From the NCBI RefSeq assembly GCF_037975245.1, contig NC_092561.1, positions 9,917,001 through 9,981,000 on the forward strand: a stretch of 64,000 nt of DNA, written 5' to 3'. The notes under the pieces are model-generated. The model was not told the origin of the DNA. It saw only the letters and a program-made list of their open reading frames with translations, and did not search any database. Shown here in pieces: positions 24,901 through 36,374 of this stretch (positions are counted from its first letter, which is position 1; every line of letters begins with the position of its first letter). Source of the stretch: Apostichopus japonicus (Eukaryota > Echinodermata > Holothuroidea > Aspidochirotida > Stichopodidae). The position numbers were made by a program, and so were the translations under genes.

Positions 24901-26274
24901 AAAAAGCAGAACAGAACAGAACAAAACAAATGCTTAAGATTTATTAAAATGGTTAAGTGTGTGGTAATGGTTATAAATATTTAATTCTTTATAAAAGAAG
25001 TAAATAAGTAAAATTTAAATAAAATTGATGGTATAGAAAACCAATATTGAATCGTCAAAACGTTAATTAAGTTACTAGTAGCAGTTCTCGTACTGCAAAT
25101 CCCAGCCCATATATGTTTCTGTACATGTTGAATTGACTGTACTGAGAGTAAAGAAAATTGTCCCGGTATGCTGGCAAGTTATGTGGTAACTTTATACAAC
25201 TAATCTATTTGGCAGTTTTGTGACATTGCTTCCCTGGTAAAAATACCTAGAACTAGACTAAAGTTCTTACGAAACGTATTACGTAATCAGTCAGTCCATG
25301 AAAAATAATGCACAGTGTAACGACTGCGCAAATTAAACCAAGACATGGTTATGACGGTCGGGAATATTTGAAGTCGGCAAACATTGAAGAAAAACAAAAA
25401 GGTTGATTTTTGTGACGATATTTGTTGATATTCTCTTTGGATGACTGGTGAATACATTCTCCCTTACATTGCGACACCCCCATTGACCGTTAGCCTAACC
25501 TTAGACTTAGCATTGAGTCTACGATTAATAAATCAACTTTAAACTTTAAAATACCAATATCGTACGCGAACTACAGTATACTCGGTAATATATATCTTAA
25601 AGATGAAAGGGTGATAAAACACTCACAACTCGGCCATTAGGATTGTCATATATCAATAGCCATAGGAATTATAAACAGCATATTCCTAGATACCAACTGG
25701 TGTAACTATAAAACTCCAGTTAGACATGCATAAGTTAATAAAAATATAGGTGAGCCCGCCGATGGTTTATATTTTACAATCAATTTTCTGTAATCCAGAC
25801 GGGGATATATGTAGGGAGGTGTAGTTATGTTAATATTCAAGCAGCTCGAGTACTCATAAAAGTGAATTAATCTTGAAGAACCCTTGCTCGAAATTTGCTG
25901 AAAGTTGCCTTGCTCACGTTGCTCCTAATTCACAAGGTTGCCAAAATAAGCCTTTAGAAAAACTTCAAGCCTGCTGCAGTATGTCTAAGAATAATGTGAT
26001 ATAGAAAAGTGGAATTCTACATAGTTAATCGAACATATATATTTTTTTAAAGAACACGATGTACTTTATGTATGCCCAAACCCCTCAACCAAGACAGCCT
26101 GACAACCCCACGGGAGACTCTAAAAGACTCAACATATTGTTATTGGTAATTAGAAAGAAAACGGAATCCATTACTCTTATTATCATGTAAAAATATATAC
26201 TTACTTCCGGCATCCGTCATATCGATGAGTATTAGTGCCATATGGAAAAGATGAAAAAATTTCTTTCTCTCCAT
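20490..26274 (-). CDS. secreted fibrinogen-related protein with TIL and EGF-like domains
   Basis: Nine minus-strand exons join in frame to 483 codons with stop: 26205-26274, 24697-24762, 23926-23994, 23745-23813, 23562-23630, 23126-23340, 22691-22999, 22063-22327 and 20490-20806. All have GT-AG borders with matching phases. Domain order: hydrophobic leader (MERKKFFHLFHMALILI), a four-Cys segment (CDFAAKFPCKGSHC), three 23-residue Thr-rich stalk repeats (EEPTTTVTTEPQGTTLG), a trypsin-inhibitor-like Cys-rich domain (CNSTCLGSTGCICKAG), a VWC/EGF-like region (CYCNEGYEGDGETC), then a fibrinogen C domain from YTDCQDVYDAG through WTVFQRRTDGS, GFGDSRNLWLGNEK and FSTHDRDND to SVEMKIRPSS. Between GWW and NLNG the domain has an unusual insertion with extra cysteines. 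Fibrinogen-like proteins are known from sea cucumbers and act as secreted lectin-like recognition molecules; that role here is inference. Confidence 0.9.
21930..21971. repeat. (TA)n microsatellite
   Basis: Uninterrupted TA dinucleotides followed by GATA repeats, in the last intron of the fibrinogen-related gene. Confidence 0.9.
23529..23995. repeat. tandem exon-intron duplication (three ~182-bp units)
   Basis: Three copies of a unit holding a 69-bp exon and its flanking intron. Spacings between exon starts are 183 and 181 bases. The two lower-coordinate units are nearly identical even in intron sequence (ATGCTACGGGACCTACC at each donor side). The third differs at several exon positions. The exons are phase 1-1, so copy number can change without breaking the frame. 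Confidence 0.9.
24848..24930. repeat. degenerate (AAGAC/AGAAC)n simple repeat
   Basis: Pentamer-like purine-rich repeat in the first intron region of the fibrinogen-related gene. Confidence 0.7.
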
Positions 26275-26352
26275 TGTGTTCTAAGTTGACCGCTCTACTT
26301 GTCATTGATGTTCTCTGTAAATTTTTAAATGACCGAGTTGGATGATGTGATG

Positions 26353-26364
26353 TCTTTAATATAG
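26353..26364 (-). promoter_or_regulatory. possible TATA element of the fibrinogen-related gene
   Basis: The minus strand reads CTATATTAAAGAC about 80 bases before the ATG. This would put a start site near 26330 and leave a ~55-base 5' UTR. Sequence and spacing are the only support. Confidence 0.3.
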
Positions 26365-26374
26365 ACTAAATAAC

Positions 26375-27850
26375 ATAGTCTCAACAAATATGTACATGTA
26401 TTACCATAAATCTGATTGGACGAATCGAATAAGTATCAATATCAGAGCACGAATTGTACAACGTGAAACGTACAACTGTGATTACGTCATTGACGGAAGG
26501 TCAGCTTTTGTCACTTAGGTTTACATTAGTTATCTTCATTAGAAGTAGACAATAAATCAATCTTCCAGCAATATATAACGTATACTTATATAGGAGATCA
26601 AGCTTGGCGCATAGAGACTCCCGGTCTATTCAGTAGATATATTTTCAACCGTTTCTTATTTGATTTACGTGATAACCTTTTATTTATTCCCAGCTAAAGC
26701 AGACGCGCTTTTGTTACTAGACAGGCTTTTTATGAATTCGAAAAGTAATTAAAAAAGAGGTTGAATGTTAACAAAATAACACTGAAAACGCATATGCTCG
26801 ATATTTTGAAGCAATGAATGGGGTTACAATGTAAGCATTGTTATGACTCTGAATAGAGAGACTGGTTAATTACCTATCTTACAGCAGATATATTAATGAT
26901 AAAATAGATTGAAGCAAATCAATAAAAAGAGAACTGACTAAAAGGATTAATGACCATTTTTCAATGAGCATCCCCTTTCTTCTTTGCACATATCACCTTC
27001 GTTCTTAAACAAATATCAGTATACCAATATAATGTAGATTGGTCCAAAAGTGGTAATAAGCTTTGAAAATGCTTATATATCAAATGACTTGTATTAATAT
27101 AGTAGTGCAATGAGTATTTCACCTAGCACTGCAGTAACTGTGGATATATATCTCTATCGTTAGTTTTTTTTAGAGTTTCATTCTTCAGAAATTTCATTTG
27201 ATAATGTCAGAACAAACTTAAAGACTATATCTATAACCATGAACAATCTACATATCTCAACTATCTATTTCTATAACCATGAACAATCTATATATCGCAA
27301 CTTTCTATTTCTATAATAAACCTCTTTAAATACTTTGTAAATATTATTGCTATGGAGATGGAATTCTTGGGCGTGAGCCAGTGAAAGTCCGAAAGTTGGT
27401 GCTTATGTAGGTCAGGCAGGATGAAGGAAAGATAAGGGGAGATGGGGGTCAAGAGGGGTTAGAGATGTGTGTGTGTGTGTTTCTACAGTGTATGCTATAT
27501 GTCCAGACTACTTGTGATATTATGTGAGAGGAAGGGAGTTCACTGTCCACTTTGACTTTGACTTGGACATTGGCCTTGTGTTGTTGTGCTGGCTGTTGGG
27601 TAAATGAAGGGTGTGGCTGAGTGAAGTGACTGCAAACTGATAGAGACCTGAGAGATTGAGTGAAGGAGTTTGGGACTGGAGTAGTGAAGGAATAAAAGTC
27701 ACAGAACATTATAAATATTCACTATTCTTATCTTTGGAATTCACGCTTCCGCATGAAACTTTGCAGCTTTGTCGGGACTAAACTAACATCGATCCTCTAC
27801 TCGGCAGATAATGCTAAAGTTTGTGCTATTTGAATATATTATGCCTACTG
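26375..27850. other. no gene recognised
   Basis: AT-rich intergenic DNA upstream of the fibrinogen-related gene. 27240-27315 has a short direct repeat (CTATAACCATGAACAATCTA), and a (GT)n tract lies at 27466-27481. The ORFs near 27449-27709 have no recognisable content. Confidence 0.4.
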
Positions 27851-27924
27851 TTTTAGACTGTGGGGTATATTGTGGGGTATCTTGCTATGAGTAACTTTCA
27901 GTTAAGTGGTTATATGATTAGCCT

Positions 27925-28279
27925 TTCATGTGTAACATTGAAACTGAGAATATTGAGCACTTGTTTTGGAAATGTCCCGTTACAGCCTCTTTCACTTTAT
28001 ATGTTGAAAATTTGTTGCTTAAGAAGCAGTTCTTTTTTCAAAACAAGATATCTTTTTTGGTTATAACAACGGGAAAAGACATCCCTTCAAATTTCTCATA
28101 CTTCATATGAAATACTATATTTATGATGGCAAACGAATTGAACGAAATCCAATTATCGATGAGGTTTTCTTTAAATTTAAATTCATAATTAGAACTGAAA
28201 GGTTTAACTATTTGAGAACTTGCAGATTAAGAAAACATAAAGTTACTTTCGTGGAACGCCTTTTCCTTATGTCCTGATT
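27925..28279 (+). pseudogene. 3' end of a LINE reverse-transcriptase ORF, frameshifted
   Basis: One frame reads CNIETENIEHLFWKC, matching the C-terminal Cys-x-x-E-T-x-x-H-L-F-x-x-C motif of LINE ORF2 proteins. After a frame change around 28085 it continues as KYYIYDGKRIERNPIIDE and FFKFKFIIRTERF, ending at TGA near 28279. This pattern is also usual at LINE C termini. No RT core is present, so it is a 5'-truncated, decayed insertion. Confidence 0.65.
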
Positions 28280-28451
28280 TATACAGTTAGGCTTTTTCGA
28301 TCTGTTTGCTACTTGTACATGTTCTCGCAAAGTGTTGTTCCGTGTTATATACATATACAAAATGAAGAATAGATGTTACAAATCATATGCAAGTTTCTGA
28401 TCACATTGATGATAAACGATAAATAAACGTAGGAAAAAAAGAAAAAAAGAT

Positions 28452-29297
<846 letters not shown>

Positions 29298-29901
29298 TAG
29301 CTATGTCTATACTGAGGCGAAAATTATTCTTTGTCTGCCCACGGCAAGGCGCTTCATTTATTTACCATTGAAGACTTTTATGACACGATAAATCTGACAT
29401 TGAACCTACGATACATTTTTTTAACTCAATTGTGGGCAATATATGGTACCGGCGAAGCGTCTGTTTTACAGAAATGTCAACAGACCTGAGCAAAAAAGCC
29501 ATTGCTCTATTATATTCTTTAAATAAAAAATATGAGCTTACATTACAGAAAAAGGAACAATTCACTTTTTGATATAATGGCGCTTCGTTCATAGCACACA
29601 CGGTTTTTTTTTTACTTTGAACAAACGTCGTAGAATTTTCTTAACCCAATAGAGTAGTTAAATTGATATAAATCTCATAGCCTATGTATGCATAATTTTT
29701 CTTTAATTAAATGGAATATAGAATATTTACCACTCTTACAGGTATAAACATATTTTCAACAAAATGTTGGAAAGGAAATGTTTAGTGGGATGCCATCTCT
29801 TCATTATTGGAAGATAGTGAACATCCTAAACAGTTCTTAAATGCAAAAACAGCAAACATGTTCGATAATTTATTATAAATTAATAAGTTGATGTAAATAC
29901 G

Positions 29902-29955
<54 letters not shown>

Positions 29956-30570
29956 TATATATATATATTTATTTATTTTTAATTGTTATTATATACATAT
30001 ATTCTTAAATATATTATAAATATATATGTATGTATAACTATATATATTTAACTCGGTGCCTTCCAATCATAAGTTATATATTAATATATATTGCTGATTG
30101 AATGTATATGTCTGTTTTGACTTGCTAAGCCCTTCATTTTTTCTAGGGTGTTCTACCATACGTGGTCTGCAGTGATGTCATACTGGGAAAAAATCGATAC
30201 CTTTGCTATATCTATTAAAATCTCCTGTTTGATTTATCCATAAACCTGATAGGCCTTTAGTCTCAACATTAGCTTGGCTGTCGACGTTCACAGTATTTAA
30301 AGTTCATTAAAATTCAAGTTTCCTGTTTGTGGAAATCGTATTCTTCCCTGTGTACATGCAAGTTAAATATTATATGTTAAAACAAGAAGATTTTTCAGTT
30401 CAATTGCCGTGATGACATCATTCACTTTACTGTTGCCAGATGCATTCATATATACAACCGAATTTGAAAACTTAATATGTGTACCAAACAAAATACTATC
30501 AGGATTTTGTTTTGACATCAAGATGCAAAAACTCCAGCATTTTTATTTAGCAATCAACTCCTAAATATCA
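29298..30570. other. no gene; (TA)n microsatellite at 29909-29968
   Basis: AT-rich DNA with TA dinucleotide and TATATG-type repeats between 29909 and 30045. Nothing coding is recognisable. Confidence 0.5.
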
Positions 30571-30574
30571 TATT

Positions 30575-31096
30575 AGCGTGTACCGATCATTATGATTAAT
30601 TCTATATCTCCATCTTTTACTTTCATATTCATAGTTTCATATATCGGAAATGAGCTTATGGACATCCGTATAATCTAACACTGAAAATACGAACATGTTT
30701 GCATTGGCTTCAACGTGCCGCTCGGGTGCCTTATTTTGCGTGCAGAAAAGTGTACTTTGTAGTTAGGCGGTTCTATTGGACGTTTTCCTTCGTATTTACT
30801 TCAGGTTTGGATGTAGTTTCGTTGTGACCAGGCAGCGTTAATGATCTCAACAGATCTTCTAGTTAGATATTTTACTATGACCAATCTCAATGCGAAATAA
30901 TTGTGTAAAACGGTCTAAGAATCCTATTGCTTGTGAGGTCAAATCTCCTTTTGGTCAACAGAGGTCAAACCCTGAAAAAACCTTTTACATGATATCTAAC
31001 GATGGAAATTGTGGATACCTTTAGTACTTGGTGTGCGGATCAATAACATTGAGTACAATACCCCTATTGTTTTTGGTGAAGTGGGGGTGTAGGCGG
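30575..31096. repeat. dispersed repeat, left half (interrupted by the Penelope element)
   Basis: Matches 36375-36660 and 37380-37540, for example GGAAATGAGCTTATGGACAT, TTGCATTGGCTTCAACGTG and ACATGATATCTAACGATGGA. The right half resumes at 34096. 30930-31090 is also a relative of the 145-bp satellite units at 35.3-36.3 kb. Confidence 0.75.
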
Positions 31097-31258
31097 TTTT
31101 ACACTATCTAACGCAACGTAGTAGCCAAGAACCTGAAGTATTTTTAAGGGAGGGCCCGAAGAACATGAACTTATAGCATGCTCCCCATGGTGAAACATAA
31201 TTGCACCTATTAGGTGAATTGAGTGTACTTTTAATAGTAAGAAAGACTAGCGTAGGTT

Positions 31259-31322
31259 CTTATGACCAACTAGACCGGTTTCTGCTCTCAACTTTTATAG
31301 GAGGAGCTTCATCAGTAGTAAG
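31259..31322 (-). ncRNA. hammerhead-ribozyme-like motif of the Penelope element
   Basis: On the minus strand the conserved core CTGATGA (31309-31315) is followed by a stem II of GCTC/GAGC and then GAA. Next comes the self-complementary ACCGGT as a loopless stem III and C at the cleavage position. Stem I is ACTA/TAGT extended by CTTA/TAAG across an internal loop. Short palindromic stems III that work as dimers are known in hammerheads of Penelope-like elements. One departure is an A opposite A at the base of stem II, usually G-C. Catalysis is untested. Confidence 0.6.
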
Positions 31323-31401
31323 CCTTTGAATTTTTTATATTCGGCATGAGCGTCTCGTTCTCAAAATGCATCTATTTTCTGTGCACGAGTTTTTTATGAA
31401 C

Positions 31402-33426
31402 TCATAGTGCATCTATAAGAGCATCTAAAAGAGCTTCGTGTGAACCTTGAGAGTCAGCTGATTCTTCGTTAGTACGAAACCTTGAGTTAACAAGTAAATC
31501 TTTGAGATTTTGGGCCCTTTTGTAGGCAAGAATCGGTTCTTTTGGAAACAGTTTGGATAATTCCGCGTGTTGCGAAATTAAGTGCCAATGTTTCAAAAGT
31601 GCTTTTTTCAAATGCGTGGTTTTGATGTGGGGTGTATAGGTAAGCTTGAACACCAGTGGTGGTTCCTTTTGTTTAGGATTGGTAGTGAGGTATTGCCTAC
31701 GGTTTTCAAATTTTATGCCTTTAGTGGCTGTGGCAATTTCCTCTTTCTTATAGTTACGGAGTATCAGTTTCTCTGTGAACGCATTCTTTTTCTCTAAGAA
31801 GTCAGTCTCGTTGTTACAGAGACGTGCGTATCGTAATATTTCCCCTTTAATGAAGCCTTTAAAAGTGGCAAGTGGGTGTGCAGAGTTTCTGTCGAGGTAT
31901 TGGAAGGTTTCAGTGGGTTTGGTGTGGACTTTAGTGTCTAATAACCCATTGGTTTCGAACCTTGTACCTTTGAAGATTTTCAAATTTAGGTATGTTACCT
32001 CGGTGTTTGATATTTCTACCGTAAACTTTAAGAAGCGGTGAATTTCATTCAACCTTTTTACTAGGTGTTCAAGCTCCTGATGTGTACCGTCGTAGAGCAA
32101 TAGAATGTCATCTCTATAGCGGAGCCATTTTAAGATTTTATTATCTGTCGGTAAAATCTGGTTTTCAAGTCTATGCATGACAATATCGCAGATTTCCGGA
32201 GAGGCTTAGCTACCCATGGCGCAACCGATCTTTTGTAGATAGAATTGGTTATTGAACTCGAAACAGTTTCTTGTTAAGATGAGTTCAATTAGTTTGCGCA
32301 TGGATATGGAAGATATTTTATTTATTCCATATTCGCTTTGTTCCGTCTTTTCATAGACTTCTTGACATATATCTAATGCCTCCTCTTGGGGAGTATTGGT
32401 ATACATGGCGACGACATCGAGTGTAGCGAGTACTACCGTTTTTGGTAACGGGGTGGCTTCCAAAATTTGCAGAATGTGATTTGTGTCTTTCACATAAGTG
32501 CTTTGCTTTATTACAATAGGAAGCAAAAAATAGTCCACAAATTCCAATATTTTTTCGGTCGGTGATCCGTTTCCTCTTGTTATCGGTCTACCGGCAAATT
32601 TTGAGTTAGCCGGGGGTGCTTTATGAATTTTTGGTAGCACATATATGACCGGTGTGCGGATCTTGTGGCTATATGGTGACAAGTACGCGAAGGTGCTTTT
32701 ATCGATCTCTTTTGCAGAGAACATATCAATTAGTGTTTCCTGGACTAAACTTTTAGTTTGAAACGTCATATCACTTTTTAACTTCTCGTAGTGGTGACTA
32801 GCTAATTGCCTTTCAATTTCGGCTTGATAGTCTGAGTGATTCAATATAGCAATGCCTCTACCTTTATCGAAGGGTTTGACAATAATAGAGCGGTCGTTTT
32901 TAATTGCATTTAGTGCAAAACGTTCCGCCTTATGTGTGTTGCTATTGGCGTTTCGGATAGTAACACTTGCCAATTCGGTTTGTGTTGCTTCCAAATAGTC
33001 CTCTAGGTTTTTACTAAAAGTCATGTTAGGTGACCATGTAGAAGGTAGACGGAATTTTGTAATCCCTTTTTGCATTTTATTCTGCATGATGAAGCGGATT
33101 CTCATTTTTCTTTTTAGGTCTTTTAGTGACTTGAGAAGATCACTTCGTTTAGGTTTTACTGGAGTTGCTTTGAACTTCAGACCTTTTCCCAACGCAATAA
33201 ACTCTATATTGGACATGTTTCTGTCTGATAGGTTCTTTACGAACTTTTTTAGTGTTTCTGCTTCTTTTCGAAGATTTTGGGCTTTTGAGTGACAACGTAT
33301 AGCCTGTAGCTCCCTGTTGTTGGTGCGGAATTTTTAGGGGGTTTTATTAGCTTTCACTGAACGGACAAATTTGCGTCTTTTAGATGACGATGGGAGGGGT
33401 TGACAGAGAGAAAGTACATTTTGCAT
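31402..33426 (-). pseudogene. Penelope-like reverse transcriptase ORF with two in-frame stops
   Basis: About 675 codons from ATG at 33424-33426 (MQNVLSLCQPLPSSSK) to the final stop at 31402. It is interrupted by TAA at 33334-33336 (codon 31) and TAA at 32206-32208 (codon 407). Visible RT features, numbered from that ATG: NLSDRNMSNIEFIALGKGL upstream of the core, IVKPFDKGRG, VLPKIHK, AGRPITRGNGSPTEK, LDVVAMYTNTP (about 336), FYLQKIGCAMGS, and the catalytic YRDD (about 437). The thumb-like tail has RAQNLKDLLV, which in most relatives precedes a Cys-rich linker and GIY-YIG endonuclease. Here the frame ends about 20 residues later. Apart from the two stops the frame is intact, suggesting fairly recent death or a nonsense allele. 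Confidence 0.88.
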
Positions 33427-33501
33427 GTTTGGAGGAGAGGAAGGTAGCTCTTTCTGGAAAATTTGTTGGCCCTAAAAATGGCCGTTTTTCTTGAGCAACT
33501 C

Positions 33502-34086
33502 CTACTTATACCTTTTATAAGGTTGCTTTCTGTTCCTGGCCTTTGGACGGCGTGCCACTCTGGTCTCCTCTCTTTTCGCTGACTTCTGGAGGATGGTCTT
33601 CAAAAGCCTTTGTGCTTCAGGAGCTTCCAGTGTTGACTCTAAGTCTGTCTCAGCTCTAGATCTCTTCTCGAGAAACCTGTCCCGTTGCCTTTTAGCTTGG
33701 CGAGATAACTCTTCTCTCCAGATTCTGCGGAGGTTCCTGCCTGCTCGTTGGAGTACCTGATTCCAGGAATCAAGAAACTCCTCCGAGTGGTTCAGTTGCG
33801 CCGGGAGTCTGGGTGGGTTTCTCTGAACCTTGAGTTGGTGATAGGTAGCGTTTTTATCGCCGTCTATCCGGGATATCTCTGTAGTGAGAGTGATGAGATT
33901 GGACTGGAGCCCCTTCAACGTCTCTGCGTGGCTTTTGACCTTCTTGTAGGTGTCCTCTTGAAGTTGGATCCTGGTGTCGTTCTTTTTTGTAGGAGTTTTT
34001 TGCCCACACGGTATGTCTTCTTCTGAGGAGAAGGATAAGTCTTTATTGACTGGTGAGGCAGGGATCTCTGGGATGAATGAGTCCAT
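33502..34086 (-). CDS. Penelope element ORF1, basic coiled-coil-like protein
   Basis: 194 codons from ATG at 34084-34086 (MDSFIPEIPASP). The open frame runs on upstream to 34185, but that part lies in the flanking host repeat, so I choose the inner ATG. The N-terminal third is acidic and Ser-rich. The middle (YKKVKSHAETLKGLQSNL) has heptad-like spacing. The C-terminal half is strongly basic (RNLRRIWREELSRQAKRQR, then RRPKARNRKQPYKRYK). It lies about 75 bases upstream of the RT ORF. A nucleic-acid-binding role is inference, and I recognise no named domain. It could be the N-terminal part of a single ancestral polyprotein. Confidence 0.55.
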   Translation of the reverse strand: MDSFIPEIPASPVNKDLSFSSEEDIPCGQKTPTKKNDTRIQLQEDTYKKVKSHAETLKGLQSNLITLTTEISRIDGDKNATYHQLKVQRNPPRLPAQLNHSEEFLDSWNQVLQRAGRNLRRIWREELSRQAKRQRDRFLEKRSRAETDLESTLEAPEAQRLLKTILQKSAKREETRVARRPKARNRKQPYKRYK

Positions 34087-34095
34087 GACTTGAAG

Positions 34096-34560
34096 GTGTG
34101 TATAGCCACATACAGTAGACTGACCTGTGTTTATCATGCAATGCATAGTGGCAGTGTAACAGCTAGTTATGGTTATAGTTAACAAGCAGAAGTCTAGTGC
34201 ATTGAAGTCATCGAAACCTCAATGCACTTTGCATTCTGGTTTATATTCATATTCCATATTTAATGGTAATATACTTAGCCTTTTACTTTTAAGCTCAATA
34301 TACACTCTCGTATTAATAATTTGCGTGTACCGATGATAATGGTTAATTCTATATCTCCATTTTCTACTGTCATATTCCAATTTTAATGGTAAAATACGTA
34401 GCCTATTACTTTTAAGCTCAATATACGTTTCCGTATTAAAAAAAAACATCGTTTAGCGCTTGTTTTCATAGAATATGGTCCATTGTTTACTATCAAGACG
34501 CTACAAAGAAAGAATTGTCGTATGTTTACGTTTCCTTGCAATATTGTAATACATTAAATA
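34096..34560. repeat. dispersed repeat, right half
   Basis: Continues the repeat broken by the Penelope insertion and matches 37541-37985 (GTGTGTATAGCCAC, CATCGAAACCTCAATGCA, CTTTTAAGCTCAATATAC). It contains an internal ~105-bp duplication (about 34258-34330 against 34375-34437). Confidence 0.75.
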
Positions 34561-35310
34561 TAACATCGATCAAAATATGCCCATAAAAATGTTTTCCTAT
34601 TGTGTTCCTGTATACATGGATATTAATGCAAATAAAGGTTGACACAAAATCTTTTGCAGTTGATTAACTACACCGGCAGTGTCGACTCTTTCTCAATCAC
34701 GCGACGTGATAAAAGATGTAATGACCCTTTTTGAATGGAAATTTAAATTCACATATCAATGCCAGCTGCATATAAAGTATAATAAATATCCAAAAAGAAC
34801 ACGAAGCCGTGGCATTGTTTTCTCTTCGTTAACAGATAAGTCTTAACTTATAAGGTTGCATGCACTCTGTATTGACGTTACCACGAGTTGGTTGACAAGT
34901 TTTGTATTCCATCGCCGAAGAAATTATAATCCTAATGTTATCATGGTAATCGTAATCAACTTATTGGGGCTATATTTAATGTCATTCCAATTGAATGGAG
35001 GAGGTCTTGTTTTAGTAATGTTAACTTTTCAAATCCATCTTCTGAATTGTTTAAAAGGTGTATTCGTCTAATTCAGCATTTCGATTCTGCTGCCCACTCT
35101 ATCTAAAAAAAAAAACTCTAGGCCACCTACCGCCATTCACAAGTGGCAACATACTTTTGTTTGAAATTACCGAGCACGACTGATGTCGCATTTTTATATT
35201 CCTTGGAGCACCCTTCTGAATCCAAGCTTCCATTTTTGGTTCCGAGTATAATCGTAACCTATGCATTCATGCAGGCGAAGGGTGTGTGTATGCGTGTGTG
35301 TGTGACGCCT
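34561..35310. other. no gene recognised
   Basis: AT-rich DNA with no exon-like frame. A poly-A run lies near 35105, and the satellite array starts at its right edge. Confidence 0.4.
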
Positions 35311-36300
35311 CGCTTGTAAACACAATATCTCAAGAAAGGAAGCTTGGACCAATCTTATACTTGGTGTACATGAGTACCACATTGAGTAGAAGAATCCTAT
35401 TGTTTTGTGGGGAGGTGAAAGGTAATTTGGTGTCACCAGGGGCCAAATAATGAAAACCCTGTAAACACGATATCTCAAGGAGGTAAACTTGGACCAATCT
35501 CATATTTCGTGAGTAGGGGGACCAAATTTATGAGCAACAGCCTATAGTTTTTTTTTTGTGGATATCAAAGGTTATTTGGGGTAACCGGTGGATAAATTGA
35601 ATAAACCTTGTAAACACGATATCTCAAGAAGAAAAGCTTGGATCAGTCTCGCATGTCGTGTGAAGGAGTACCACATTAAGTTCAATGCCCCTATTGTTTT
35701 TGGTGGAGTTCCAAGTCCTTTTGGGGTCATTAGTGGTCAAATTGTGAAAACCTTGTTTAAGGCCCGGTCACACTACAGCGATATTTTATCGGAATATGGT
35801 CCGATTTTAGGCCGAAGAGTGAGGTTTGTGGTAGTAAATGTAATGAATGAAGTGGAATATTCGAATACCTTCTCAAAATCTGAGGGGTTCTGGAACGGAC
35901 TACATTCTGAAGTGACGTCACATCGAAAAACGATAAAAATCGGAAGAGAAATCGGATAGCTATCCGATAAAAGGAAACGGAGTCAATATCAAAAGTTAGG
36001 AGAGGGCTTTTCCACATCGGAATGGCTCAACAGATAGCAAATCATGTCCTTTATCACTGTGGCTAGAAGACCCGAACGAAAAACTGGCTGTTTCGATTCC
36101 TCTGGGAAAATCGGATAGTATTCCGATAAAAAATCGGTATAGTGTGACCGGGCCTAACACGATAACTCAAAAAGGTAAGGTTTGACAAATCTCATATTTA
36201 GTATGTAGTTGGTACACGGTCAGTACAAGATTTTATTGAGGTCAAAGGTCAGTTGCAGTCACCAGACGTCAGATCGCGAAAACTTTGTTTTATAAGCTAC
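35311..36300. repeat. satellite array, ~145-bp unit, interrupted by a MITE
   Basis: Units begin near 35311, 35461, 35605, 35749 and, after the MITE, 36155. Each carries GTAAACACGATATCTCAAGA, a TTGGACCAATCTCATAT-like phrase, CCTATTGTTTTTGGTG and a GGTCA-containing end. Copies are diverged, so the array is old. Single units also occur in 30930-31090 and 37380-37540. Confidence 0.8.
35761..36154. mobile_element. Harbinger-like MITE
   Basis: A 394-bp element with terminal inverted repeats GGCCCGGTCACACTA and TAGTGTGACCGGGCC, flanked by TAA on both sides (35758-35760 and 36155-36157). It restores a continuous satellite unit when removed. A 3-bp TAA duplication with GC-rich ends points to PIF/Harbinger. 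It has no transposase. Confidence 0.8.
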
Positions 36301-36374
36301 CGTATATCCCACATACCAGCCTATCAGATAACATGTGGGTTATGCTTCATAAGAATTGGAGGCAATTGGCAATT

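Larger units (their letters stand above)
31097..34095 (-). mobile_element. Penelope-like retroelement insertion
   Basis: About 3.0 kb interrupting a dispersed repeat. The uninterrupted paralogue near 37540 (GTGGAGGTGTGTATAGCC) defines the borders to within a few bases. Order on the minus strand: ORF1 (33502-34086), RT ORF (31402-33426), hammerhead-like motif (31259-31322). The 5' border lies about ten bases before the ORF1 start, so the copy is probably 5'-truncated and has lost its leader repeat. I find no C-terminal GIY-YIG endonuclease. Confidence 0.8.

Noticed and set aside
34087-34185. Upstream extension of the Penelope ORF1 to give 227 codons
   Set aside because: This part lies in the flanking host repeat, as shown by the matching empty copy near 37560, so the frame is fortuitous.
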